Assembly (NCBI GenBank): GCA_025024175.1 | Contig: QCXZ01000137.1 | Span: forward strand, 18,104,001-18,168,000 | DNA from: Rhyzopertha dominica | Taxonomy: Eukaryota; Arthropoda; Insecta; Coleoptera; Bostrichidae | Direction of reading: 5' to 3' | Length of the DNA stretch: 64,000 nt | Program-made: the position numbers and the translations under genes | The notes under the pieces: generated by a model | Told to the model about the DNA's origin: nothing | Seen by the model: only the letters and a program-made list of their open reading frames with translations | Databases searched by the model: none | In this document: one piece after another, positions 12,180 to 23,000 of the stretch | Layout: every line of letters begins with the position of its first letter | How positions within the stretch are numbered: the first letter of the stretch is position 1

Positions 12180-14060
12180 AAAGACAATTATGTTTTTTCC
12201 TTCAAATTTTCAACACGGGCTTTCAAAGAGCTAAATGGTTATTCCTTGAGTTATTCTGATAACTTGCATCACCATATTTGGTCCACCGAAATAGAGTGGC
12301 CGATTTATTAAGGGTGGTTCGTTTTCTTTTAAACACAAGGCATAAGCAAATTGGTACTTTTAGAAGCAACTTATCTTTTCGTGTACTTTTGTCAAGTGTT
12401 ATATTTTTCTCCTCAGGCATTCATGATTTTACTAAAATTAACAAAGTTGAATGAAGAGTTAGTCTAAAGATATGGTAGAAGTAATAGGTAACTGCGTCTT
12501 CATAACAGGTGATCGAGAATTGGTCTAGAGATTTCAAGCATGATCTATAGAAGGTCCAAAAGTGTAGTCGCAAAAAACTCCTAATATAATCCATAACATA
12601 CGTCCAATGGAAGCGTTGAAAAAAATTTACACTAAGAGCTTAATCTCAAATAGGTTACTATACTTTGGGTTCCAGAATGCCAGCTGCAATTAAGAAGCAC
12701 GTCCACCATTTTATTGCGGAAACAGAACTCACAGATAGACGAAAATTAGGGTGGATGAATTTAATTCAGAACCAAAACGTCGAAGTATGAATGGAATGAA
12801 GGCACAGGAATTTCTTGCTTTCCCGGAAATTACGTGGCACAATTTTTATTAATTTTAAGAATTCATTTTCCTTGAATGTTTTGAGCACAATATAATAGAT
12901 TAATATTATGCGAATGTAATACCATGAAAGTCGAAAGACATTGGTGGATTTAAAATCCACACCTCTATTCTTCAGATCTGCCCTCTCCCATCCCTGCAAC
13001 TAACGACTATCGGACTATCATCAATTTCCAAAATCAAGGAAACGCCTTTGTAGAATCCGCTTTGCACAAGATACCGAAGTGATGTCTGGGGTAGACGTGT
13101 GGCTGTAGTGCCAAAGTTCTCATTTCTTGAGAGAATTTGACGCACCAAATACTGTGTGCTATGTGCCTAAACCGCTCAGGATACTGTGTAAAAGGATAAT
13201 TTAGTTCCATTCTTCTCATCTGTTTGCTTCTATGTTCTATGACACAATAATTCGTAAACTACCTGCATATATTCAATGTGCATCTGCAACAGGCTCTTCC
13301 TAATTTAAATCTATGCATAATCAATACATTTGCAGCTTGTCCATTTTACATCAAAATTTACGCACTTATTGAGCATCTGATATGTTGCTGATTACCGTGG
13401 GTATATATGATGTTACGTTGACATTTAATATTTGTTACACCATCTCTATATCGCCATATACAGCTTAAGATCATAAAAATGCATAAGCTTTCCTAAGCTA
13501 CCTAACTCGGTAGAGATTAATGTTACTCCAATAGCGATAAGTATTTCCTTACCAATATAACTGCTTATAAAAAAGGCATTATATATAGATTTTTCTTATA
13601 AATGTATAACTTTATGCGTGATTCAAAATTTCAATATAAGTAACTTGTCTTAAACGAAAAAATCTGATTAGTATTATACATTATTAGGCAGAATAAGTAA
13701 ATATCTCATTTATAAACTTAAATTAAGTATGTTGCCTGTACAAATCGGTGACGTATGTTGATAATAACTCAATGGCTGCAGGTCTTGTGGTAACCATTAT
13801 TCTTGTGATAAATTGCTATATATTTAGTTATTTTTTCAGAATAAGGCATTCCAACGTGATGGGTGTAAAAATTACTTCTATTTGCGTATCAGTGGCAAAA
13901 GAAACTTATACCACAACTGCAAAAACTCTTCTCATTTTAAATTATAGGGAGGTTTAAGAAACTTCCTTAAGGGATCATGTTTTATCATTGTATCTACAAC
14001 TATCGTGTGTAATAGAGTGATTGGGTACCAACGGAATAAAAATTGGTGATATTATTTGAT
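12180..14060. other. Intergenic spacer between SP1 and SP2, second part
   Basis: No gene recognised. Open frames at 12223-12420, 12766-12999, 13034-13219 and 13748-13957 are short and lack known motifs. Confidence 0.5.
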
Positions 14061-14089
14061 TAATCTCTTCTCTTCCATAGACATTTGGG

Positions 14090-14395
14090 GGAGATTATCG
14101 ATGAAGCATCCAGAATGCTTGGCTTTATTCTGAGAAGCACTAAGTTGTTTATTACCTAGATTGCACCCGCTATATTTTGCTTTTGTTCGTAGTGGACTTG
14201 AATACTGTAGTTTAATATATTATCCTATTTATAGCATTTACATGGAATGCATACCCCGAGACGATTTCAGCAATTTTTTCAAGAAGTGCTATGGATTGTA
14301 TCCTGTTAGAGGTATAGATTATAGCTTGCTCCTCAGGGCATTTGGTGTACCTATATACGTTTTTTTTGTTAAGTCGTAGAATTGGAGCAGCTTTT
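14090..14395 (+). mobile_element. Jockey-type reverse transcriptase C-terminal fragment
   Basis: Plus-strand translation reads DEASRMLGFILRSTKLF and, after a shift, LYFAFVRSGLEYCSLIYYP. This is the thumb region of jockey-like elements (consensus like LY.SLVRS.LEYCS.VW.P). It is truncated and frame-shifted. It ends about 300 bp upstream of the predicted SP2 transcription start. Confidence 0.7.
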
Positions 14396-14698
14396 TGCTA
14401 GAAGCAACGTCTTTCATAAACATAAACGGTTACTACTGCACCCAGCGTGCGAATGTTAACAAATATGGAACACCAATAATCATTATTTAGAGTCATCATT
14501 TCAACCTCGACCAACCTCGTGGGAATAATGTTATTGAAGCGCTCTTATTGATTCGCCCTCGTCAAACTCCATCCGGTTCCAATCACGCGAATTTTAAATA
14601 GCCGAGTTTTAGGAAATCTCGATTTTTGTCGTGCATATTACTATGCACGGCACCCAGTTACCTACTTCCTGCATCAACTGTCGTCGACCGACCAAGCG

Positions 14699-14704
14699 TC
14701 ATTC
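14699..14704 (+). promoter_or_regulatory. Candidate initiator of SP2
   Basis: TCATTC fits the arthropod initiator consensus TCA(G/T)T(C/T). Counting its A as +1, AATCA at +28 to +32 fits four of five positions of a downstream promoter element. This would give an 81-nt 5' leader. A 7-bp inverted repeat, GTGCATA-TTAC-TATGCAC, lies about 50 bp upstream. Confidence 0.3.
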
Positions 14705-14746
14705 CGAACACGACAGAAGAGCAGTCGAATCAAAAGTTGCAGTGAA

Positions 14747-14785
14747 ATGGTGCATTTGTTTGTCGAAGTGCGTCAACTGAAATGA
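14747..14785 (+). promoter_or_regulatory. Upstream ORF of SP2 (12 codons) overlapping the main start
   Basis: An ATG 35 nt upstream of the SP2 start opens a 12-codon frame ([12 protein letters not shown]). Its TGA stop overlaps the SP2 ATG as ATGA. If the leader includes it, SP2 translation would need leaky scanning or termination-reinitiation. The arrangement is seen directly. Its regulatory effect is inferred. Confidence 0.5.
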
Positions 14786-17700
14786 TTGCTAAAGTACTGT
14801 GGTGGGTTGTCTTCTGCAGCGTTGGAGGGGTAAGTACCTTTTGTTACCTTATATTCATTGTATTCGATTTATTTATTGAAGATAACCATAACTTTGTGTC
14901 TCCGAACTTTAAACTCGAAGTTGAAAATTTATAAATTTATACCTAGTGCTGATGATTACTAAGATACCTTGAATTACAAACTAGATCTTTTTGTATAATT
15001 ACCATGTAAAGTTTGACCCGGTAAATATTTATAAAGTTATCTATGACACTACGAAACGTGACATTAAATAAGGACTTGTGTACATATACATACAATTGAG
15101 GTTTCGAACTAAATCAACCACATTTGTATAATAATAATTAATTGCTATCATTTGCTTCCTTGATATATTACTGTATTAAATCAAATCATCTGTAAGAATA
15201 CTTTAGAGATTATATACATTTATGTATTATTAATAACGAATCTGTTTTCTGTCAGTGTCGTCATGGTAAATATTACATCTTTCTAGGAAACAAACAATAC
15301 ATTAGCTGGCTCATTTGGTTAATGAAGTAGGTCATTAGTTTTGTTTTGTCTGTTGTTGTTTAAAAATCATAACAATTATCGAATTGGACTGTAGCATTAT
15401 AATTTAAAAAATTGTACCTAATTTCAGTCCCTGACATTAGCAATTCAATCAAGAAGTATATCACCATATCAAATACCAAAAGTAAGAAGCTTACAGACAG
15501 AAAGGGTTTTAACAAATGCCACCAGCGGTTCTCCGTCTGAGCCCCTGGTTGTTAAACCTTTAGCTCCGATGGAAGAGGAAATAATTGGCGAAGAACCTAA
15601 CAGGGCTAGTTTCGTAGAATGGCTGTTGGGTGCCGTTGGAATCAACCAGCAAGAAAAGCCTGATATAGTAACGCCACCGGGAAACTGTGCTCCATGTTGT
15701 GAGTATTTTGTAAGCACTTCTTGTTTGTATATAACGTACGCATGCCCTTGTGCAACGATCTGTATGTATTTTTGTCAAACACTCCGTTGCTCTTCACTGG
15801 CACCATTTTCGTTGAACTTTGTTTTCTGACTAAACAAGAATACATTGGACCAACTGGAAACAACTCGGACATCTGTTGAATGGATTCAAAGGTGTATTCA
15901 TTGTGAAACATACTGAATCAATTAGGTAGCTTGGAAACAAGCTGATTGAACGTATGTGCTTTGTCTCACTTAATTTATCAGATAACTCTGACGATCGTTT
16001 CGACCTAGAACAGTCATTGTCAAAAAGATAACAAAAAATGCTGTACAATGCTAACATCAATGAAAAAAACATATTTTTGCCGCAGTAAATTATGTCAAAG
16101 GAGTTAGTGTTTGTGTTAAAAATAGGCTGAATAGACTCGGAATGAAAGAAATAGAGGTTAATAAGTGCAATTTGGGAGGTCTTCTAGTTAACAATAAGCC
16201 AAAATCCAATAAATTGAACAAAAACGGCATTTACCAAATAAAATGCATGCAATGTGACATGATATACATAGGACAATCAGGTAGAGCTATTAAAACAGAA
16301 TTAAAGAACACGTTTCGAATATAAATTCAAACAAAAGCACAACAGGTTTTGCTGACCATTGCATAAGAAATAACCATCACTTAGATGAAAACGACGTCAA
16401 AATTTTGCATTGCGAAAGGAAAGGTAAAAAACTGAACCTTTTAGAACTTTCAGAAATTAGAAAAGCCCAGCACGTCCAGTACGCCTTTGATATTGCCGAA
16501 ATTATAAAGTCGACATTCAAACCCAGACGAGAGATTTTACAACTGTATTTTACAACCCCTGTAAAAAAGGGGATACAAACAAAATTCTGCACATCTGAGT
16601 TTAGTATAACGCTGTTATCTCTTTGACAATGACCGTTCTAGGTTGAAACGATCGTCAGAGTTATCTGATAAATCAAGTGAGACAAAGCACATAAGTTCAA
16701 TCAGCTTGTTTCCAAGCTACCTAATTGAACTCGGACATCGTTTTCAAACTAGTTCGAATTGTACTTAGCTTCTACCTATACGTCTCACAGAAATGCCTTT
16801 GTAGAAACCTATCTTTCTTTATAAAACGAACATTTGATTAATTGCTTTATTTGTTTTTCGGATGTAAGATCAGAACGAGGACAAAATACTTAGAGTCTTT
16901 GCAACATCAATAAGTGATAGTCTAGCATCGTCTATTTATATATTTTACCACGTGAAACATCCGAAAAGCATCAAACTAGATTTTGTGGTATATGCATATT
17001 TAGCATAATCCAAGACATTATCACTAAAAAAAAACATTTAAAGATTGCGTTCCTAATATACCAAACTAGATTTAAATTCACTTGTGTACTCGTTCGTCTA
17101 AAATATTTTCGGCCAGTCATTTATACTAAAAGAAATATTTAACGATTGCCTTTAAATTAAACTTATAACAAATGTACTATTACTAAATTTGACATTGACT
17201 ACTAAACAGTTATTGCATCTTAAAGAAATGTGCTTTTTTCCAACTATTGCGTTCCTGTATACAAATAATAACATTTATCGAATTTAGTTATACTTATATG
17301 AAAATGAATGTTGGAAATACCATATTTATCTTTTCTGTCACACTCTTTTTCTAGCTTGCGGTTTAACATACAAGCACAACAGAATTGTCGGTGGCGTAGA
17401 AACTCTAGTCAACGAATATCCGTGGATGACAGAACTTAAGTACAATGACAGATTTTACTGTGGAGCTTCCGTAATTAACAACAAATATCTGCTAACAGCG
17501 GCTCATTGCGTTAACGGGTAAGCTGATTTCTCTCTTTACGGGACTTATTCTTTAATTTTTAAACTTGCAGCTTCAACAGGAACAGATTAACAGCAGTTTT
17601 CCTCGATCATGATCGCTCCAGCAGCTTTGAAACCAAAACAATTACTAGAAAGATTAGTGCAATCATTAGGCATCAGGGTTACGGCTTAGCTGGATCTTAC

Positions 17701-19974
17701 AATAATGATATAGCTTTGCTCAAGCTAGATCAAGATTTGGAAATGACTGGAATATTGAAGCCTGTTTGCTTACCCCCTACTGGCAGAAGTTTTACTGGAA
17801 ATATGGGTAGGAATTGGTTAACCGATTTGCGTTTCTGCTGCTCCCAGACCTACCGCCGGGCCGGTCATCAATGCTGGGTTGTAGGGAGAGCGTTTGTTGT
17901 TTGTCGACTTAGCTCGGCTGCATTGTTCTTCCTTTGAACTTCTGGAGTTGTATACAGATATATGACTTCTTTATTTATTATCGTCTTGAGTGATGGTGTT
18001 GATTGCCCTTGGGTAATTTCGTATGTGTTTATTGCTGGAGCTCTATGGGATATTTCTAATCAATTTTTTTGTATTGAAAATTCTTTATGACTGTCCCAAT
18101 TGTTTGTAACTGCGTTTGTTTACATGTCTTCCTAGTTTCTGTCTAATACTGCAGAGCTGTCATAATGGTTTCTTTCTTGATGTTTGTTGACATTGTTTAT
18201 TTGTTCGTCAGTATCATTCGCTCCTTCAGTGCTTTCGTACTGTTGGAATCTTATAGAGTCGCTACTTTTCGTGTGGACTACTATTTTCTTGCGTAGCATT
18301 TTTGCTGTTGCTGCTATGACTTCTTCTTTCCAGAAGCCATCTTGTTCAAGGTCGTTTAGGAGCCCCGAAACTTTGTTGCATTTTATGTTTATTTTCAACA
18401 ACTTTTCTAGCTTAATTTAAGGCTGCTAGCCTCCTTTTGCTAGCTTTATGCAAATGTTTGGTTTTAAATGTCGTTTTTGCTTTACCTACTGCGTCCATTT
18501 TATTTCTATAAGCCGATTTTTATTACCTAGGAAAGAAATTATTGCTAATCATGCACCTGCCACATGCTTAATTATTATATTTGTCAACAGTTTTGCGACT
18601 TCTAACCTTTTTTGCTGATAGTAACTGCGCTAGGCGTGGGTGCTAATTTCTCATGTGCATTCGTCCAACGTAATTAGAATCATAACCTCAACTACACTCA
18701 CACAAGTCCGTGGAATATTCACTAGGTATAGTGTTTGATGGTGTATTTTTAAACAACTGAAAGTGTAAAACTCAGCATACAGCTCGGTTACGTATGTTCA
18801 CTACGGCGGTTAGCACCAAACCAACGGTAAATATGGGTAAGATGCAACTAAACGGAAAAAAAACATTAAGCATGATAATTAATACATTTTATTTAGTAGC
18901 AGAAATACAGGCATATCAAATACTGGATAGGTTAACATGTCATAACTTACAATCAATATCATATTATACCTAGAGTGCCCATTTGGGTACATTGATAGAT
19001 ACTTAAGGGCAAGTAATATGTTGCCTCTGTTACTCTCCCCCTTAAGATTAAAAAAATTCGGATAAAATACGGACAGGATCTCTAAAAAATGAAGTTTTTA
19101 CAGGTAATAATTACATTGTTTAAGAAAACCTAAAATGGTTCACAATCGCTACCAATTTAAAATTTTTAAATAGTAACGGGTCAATTGAAAACCACTTCTA
19201 ATCTCTAGACATTCACGATATAAAAACTGCAATTAAACGCTACATTGTTGAGCTATGATTATTTCAATATGAAATGGTTTGCGGTCACATGGTTTGAAGT
19301 CACATTGCTATTAATTTATTTAGCTAGTAACAGCTGTGGTGCTATTTTAGATTTTGAGAAAAGCGTATCATCTATAAAAAGGTCATTTTTCAATTATCCT
19401 TTTCCGGATTTCATCCAAAGCTTCTGACTAAACACATAGATAATTAGAGAGTATTATTTAAAATGGTATTGTTACACTTCGAGAACATTTATGTTGTATT
19501 GACATCAGGAATCGTTATTGGATGGGGTGCAACGCAAGAACACGGTGCAGTGGCGAACAGATTGCAAGAAGTAAACGTACCGATAATGTCAAATACAGAC
19601 TGCAAAAAAACAGGTTACGGAAATAGAATTACAGACAACATGCTTTGTGCGGGGTATCCCAAAGGGATGAAAGATTCTTGTCAGGTCTGTAAAGGAAAGC
19701 AGCTGTGGTGAATCGTTGGTATCAATTATTATACTTGCAGGGCGACAGCGGTGGCCCCCTTCATGTGACAAACGGGACGCAACATCAGATTGTCGGTATG
19801 GAATTAACGACGGCACGGTTCATGAGTTATGGCTTTGACAAATTATCTGTTTCAGGCATCGTATCTTGGGGTGAAGGCTGTGCACAACCTAATTATCCTG
19901 GCGTCTACACACGAGTAAATCGATACATATCCTGGATAAAGAGCAATACACAGGATGGCTGCTACTGTAGTTAA
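14782..19974 (+). CDS. SP2: secreted trypsin-like serine protease (S1 family), 7 exons, complete
   Basis: The exons are 14782-14829, 15428-15698, 17355-17517, 17571-17806, 19509-19684, 19741-19795 and 19856-19974. They total 1068 nt, giving 355 aa plus stop with consistent phases 0, 1, 2, 1, 0 and 1. Residues 1-16 start a hydrophobic signal peptide. A pro-region of about 90 aa without a clip domain follows, ending in a CAPCSCG cysteine cluster. Activation would occur at R116|IVGG. The triad is H157 (TAAHC), D207 (NNDIALL) and S301 (GDSGGP). D295 equals Asp189, and [13 protein letters not shown] is intact, so trypsin specificity is expected. Exon 3 is 163 nt with the same phases as in SP1, showing common descent. 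The last intron (19796-19855) is 60 bp, a multiple of three and stop-free, so unspliced sequence reads through. Introns 17518-17570 and 19685-19740 are also very short. Confidence 0.93.
15862..16739 (+). mobile_element. Penelope-like retroelement with GIY-YIG endonuclease remnant and inverted terminal repeats
   Basis: About 105 bp at 15917-16023 is repeated in inverted orientation at 16621-16726. Between them, translation from about 16085 reads VNYVKGVS, and the frame contains [20 protein letters not shown], the GIY-YIG nuclease core that ends Penelope-like proteins. A one-base shift near 16300 leads into [18 protein letters not shown] and the remainder to the stop near 16626. The reverse transcriptase part is missing. 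The 12-mer AACTCGGACATC occurs at 15862 and again right after the element at 16728, a likely target duplication. About 43 bp of extra sequence lies between the left copy and the repeat, like the short extension known at Penelope ends. It lies in SP2 intron 2. Confidence 0.82.
16740..17354 (+). other. Remainder of SP2 intron 2
   Basis: AT-rich intronic sequence after the Penelope-like insertion, up to the acceptor TTTTTCTAG of exon 3. Nothing else recognised. Confidence 0.6.
18132..18401 (-). other. Unplaced 89-aa open frame, possibly a transposon-borne OTU-like fragment
   Basis: The frame contains [20 protein letters not shown] then VVHT. This weakly resembles the W-x-x-E-I-x-A-x-A-x-x-x-x-x-x-I-x-V strand pattern in the C-terminal half of OTU cysteine proteases, some of which occur in retroelements. 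No catalytic Cys block is visible. It lies in SP2 intron 4 (17807-19508) on the opposite strand. The DNA just downstream of it, 17830-18000, resembles 36400-36640, suggesting a shared repeat. The assignment is a guess. Confidence 0.25.
18420..19508 (+). other. 3' part of SP2 intron 4
   Basis: Non-coding AT-rich sequence ending in the acceptor GACATCAG of exon 5. The open frame at 19245-19427 has no recognised motif. Confidence 0.5.
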
Positions 19975-19997
19975 AAGGGATTACATACCTAATTATT

Positions 19998-20003
19998 AAT
20001 AAA
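19998..20003 (+). terminator. Polyadenylation signal of SP2
   Basis: AATAAA lies 24 nt after the SP2 stop codon. Cleavage 10-30 nt further on would fall at about 20013-20033, just short of the stop codon of the opposing cyclase gene at 20045. Confidence 0.65.
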
Positions 20004-20044
20004 GCAGGTGGTGCACGTAGGATATATATGGTGGTTAGTGGTGG

Positions 20045-23000
20045 TTAGTTTTTATTTCCTTTTCTCCCTCGCAACCAAAATGCTTCCATTTCGCCTTTAC
20101 CCTAAGAAAATGTTACCAAAACTTTCTTACACAAATAATGAGCACAATGTTACATATTTTTCTTAATATACCCTGTGGATATAGACTACCAAACTATGTC
20201 ATTCAAAATATGTACCTAATACAGTTAATGGTGCCAGACTTACTTAAAAAGACGTTTTTGAAACAGCAAACAACCAAACAAACAGAACTATTACGGGTAC
20301 TATTTTTGAGTAGGTATACCAGAATCTTAACTAGCGGTTTGCAAAACACTTGTTTTTATTTTTTATATGTATATCGGCAGTACTGCTTCTCAATATGTAA
20401 AAAAATGAATGGGCTTCTACGTTTAGAAAAAGTGTATTTAAATAAAAACACGTTTTATTTGTTGAAAACTATTATTTCTTTTCGGGAATTTTAGCCACGA
20501 ATTGACAAACCTTGCGTCATAATTAAATAATTAATAATAATAGTTTCAGTGTATTAAGTATGTTACAAGTAATAATTGCAGTTACAATTCGCAACAAATT
20601 AAGATGACGACAAAACACCTCGACGCTTTTAAAAGCCCGTAGCTGGGGGGAGGCAGAGTGGGCANTATATATCTCAACTAACATAGTTGTCTTGTTCTAA
20701 TAATTATTTCCGTCCTGTTATGTTAAAAATGTTTATTTGTCGGAGTCATGAAACCGTTACATGTGTCAAAACATAAAAAAAACATGAACGGCTACAAAAC
20801 TTTAGGCGGTATAACCGGAAGTGCATACAAAATGCCAATACTTTAGTTCATTAAATCAATGCATGATGGATTCAGACATTTCAATAAATTTCTAGCAGGC
20901 CACTTTTCGTGAATGGTTGTGTACACCAAAGTATAAATTTTATTTTGCAAATTTATTTTTTGCTCTTCTTATTTTAAGGTTTTCGATGTCAGATTCAAAT
21001 ACAATTTTTGTTGAGCTTTATTTAATAAAACTAGTTTCTTATACTTTATAATTAGGTATTTATTGTTATAAAACTGAAAATAAGTTTGCCCTCCCCCTAA
21101 AATTTTAGTTGCCCACTCTGAGGCCAAAACCTGGCTACGGCCTTGCTTTAAAGAAACTATTTTTTTCCATATCAGTGCATACTTCAAGTTGATATTGGGC
21201 CACCCCCGCACTTTCTGCAGAACAAGTTCTATGTCATGCTGCAATGGAAAAACTTTGTTAAAGGCAAAACAGGTCCGTCTATACAGGGTGTTCACGCTAA
21301 CAGTCTACAATAGCTAACTTTTTTATTTGAAATTTAGAGTAGTGGTTTAAATGGGAAAGTTTCTTAATTTTTTAAGAAGAATTTTATGGTGTTTACAAGA
21401 AAATAATTGAACATCATTCTACGATTTCAAATAAAAAAAAGTTAGCTATTGTAGACTGTTAGCTTGAACACAAATCATTCTACCCGGAATATCTCAAAAA
21501 CAAATGAAGATAGGGTATTGGTAGCTTAATACTTTTCTGTTTAATTCAATGTGCCCAATCGAATGCGCTAGAAAAAAATAGGGTCGTTCTATTTAAAACT
21601 TGTAGTCAATAATTGTTTTTTTAAACACCATAAAATTCTTCTCAAAAAATTAAGAAACTTCCCCATTTAAACCACTACTCTAAAATTTCAAATAAAAAAG
21701 TTAGCTACTGTATACTATTATCGTGAACACCCTGTACATAGGGCAGTCAAGAAATTTCTGGAAACCAGAAGTGTNGATCTTGCTGCTTTCCTAGCGCTTT
21801 AACATAATACCTATAATCTGCCAGAAGATTGGTCTTTTTGTCCGATTGTACTCGTAAAAAGCTTGTTTTATTTGGACAGTGTGCTTTTATTGGAGGATTT
21901 GAGTTGCATGAAAATTAGAGCTTATGGTTTGACTTAACAACAGTGCATCCAACGATTAGGGGTTAATTTCCCATAAAAAACAATTGCATATATCAAATTT
22001 CAAGAATTCAAAACTGATGCTTCGCTGTAGAATCAATCAAGCTGCGATGGTCCCGCAACAGCTGTTGTAGTAGAAAATATTAACGATGTAGTACATCGAC
22101 ATTTCGCATACGCAATTAATCATCAAAACGATATTAATAGAGGCTATGGATCCTGGCTATATTCTTATGAATCGAAAACCAAGCAACAATCGGAATGAAA
22201 ATTTGCTGATAAAAGTTGTACGATCGCGAAGCAATTCCAATCAAATAACTCCATGTTTTGTAACTCAATTGGGCCATGTTGCCACAATTATTCCTTTAAC
22301 TATAGGGAATATGTTTTACACTAAGAAAAGTTAAATGGTACACACATAGTCCCTAATTGGCTTCAAATTCCTTTTTACGTTTCCTCCAATTAAAAATAAA
22401 ATGCGTAACTACCAGCGTTCTAGCCCCGAAGAAACGGTTAATGCCTTTAAATCTCACGTTTTAGTATCGAATCATTGTATTAATAATCGGGTTCAGTGTA
22501 TGAGAAAATGTTTAGAATGTAAATGCAAATATTTTGAAAAACAATAAGGACCTATTTTTGTAAAAAAAAAATTGCTCTTTGCTGTTTCCGAAATTTGTCG
22601 ACTGTCCCATGTAGTTGGTGGTAGTGCGAGAGCATATAGCACAGACATTCATTTTCTTACTACATATTACATCATAATATTATTTTTATAACTGTTAAAA
22701 CTTATTATGACTCGCAGACATCTGCTTAACAATAAATTGAGTACTGAATTAATTTAGAAGACCGGCTGAAAGGCTTTTTGCGGTGTCTAATACCGCAAAT
22801 GCAGCCAAGCTCTATCCTATATCAAAGAGACGATGCAAAAGAAAACTGTTAGAAGCTGTTTCCTGGTACAATCCTTCACAAAACCAGTACAACATTTTTA
22901 ATGGCAGATGGCTACAAAATTAACGGTTTTACTTTATTACCTTAGGTGCGGATTTAAATCTATTACAAAAGTTAATATACAGACAACTTTTGATACTATA

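Noticed and set aside
14001..14070. Possible promoter repeats just upstream of the jockey fragment
   Set aside because: No repeated unit or conserved motif could be confirmed.
15569..15829. 86-aa frame from an internal ATG in SP2
   Set aside because: It is the SP2 pro-region exon read through its donor site at 15699. The sequence after that is intron.
19705..19974. Uninterrupted last SP2 exon including the MELTTARF segment
   Set aside because: The 60-bp segment has GT-AG borders, and its removal restores the canonical [11 protein letters not shown] sequence, so it is treated as an intron.
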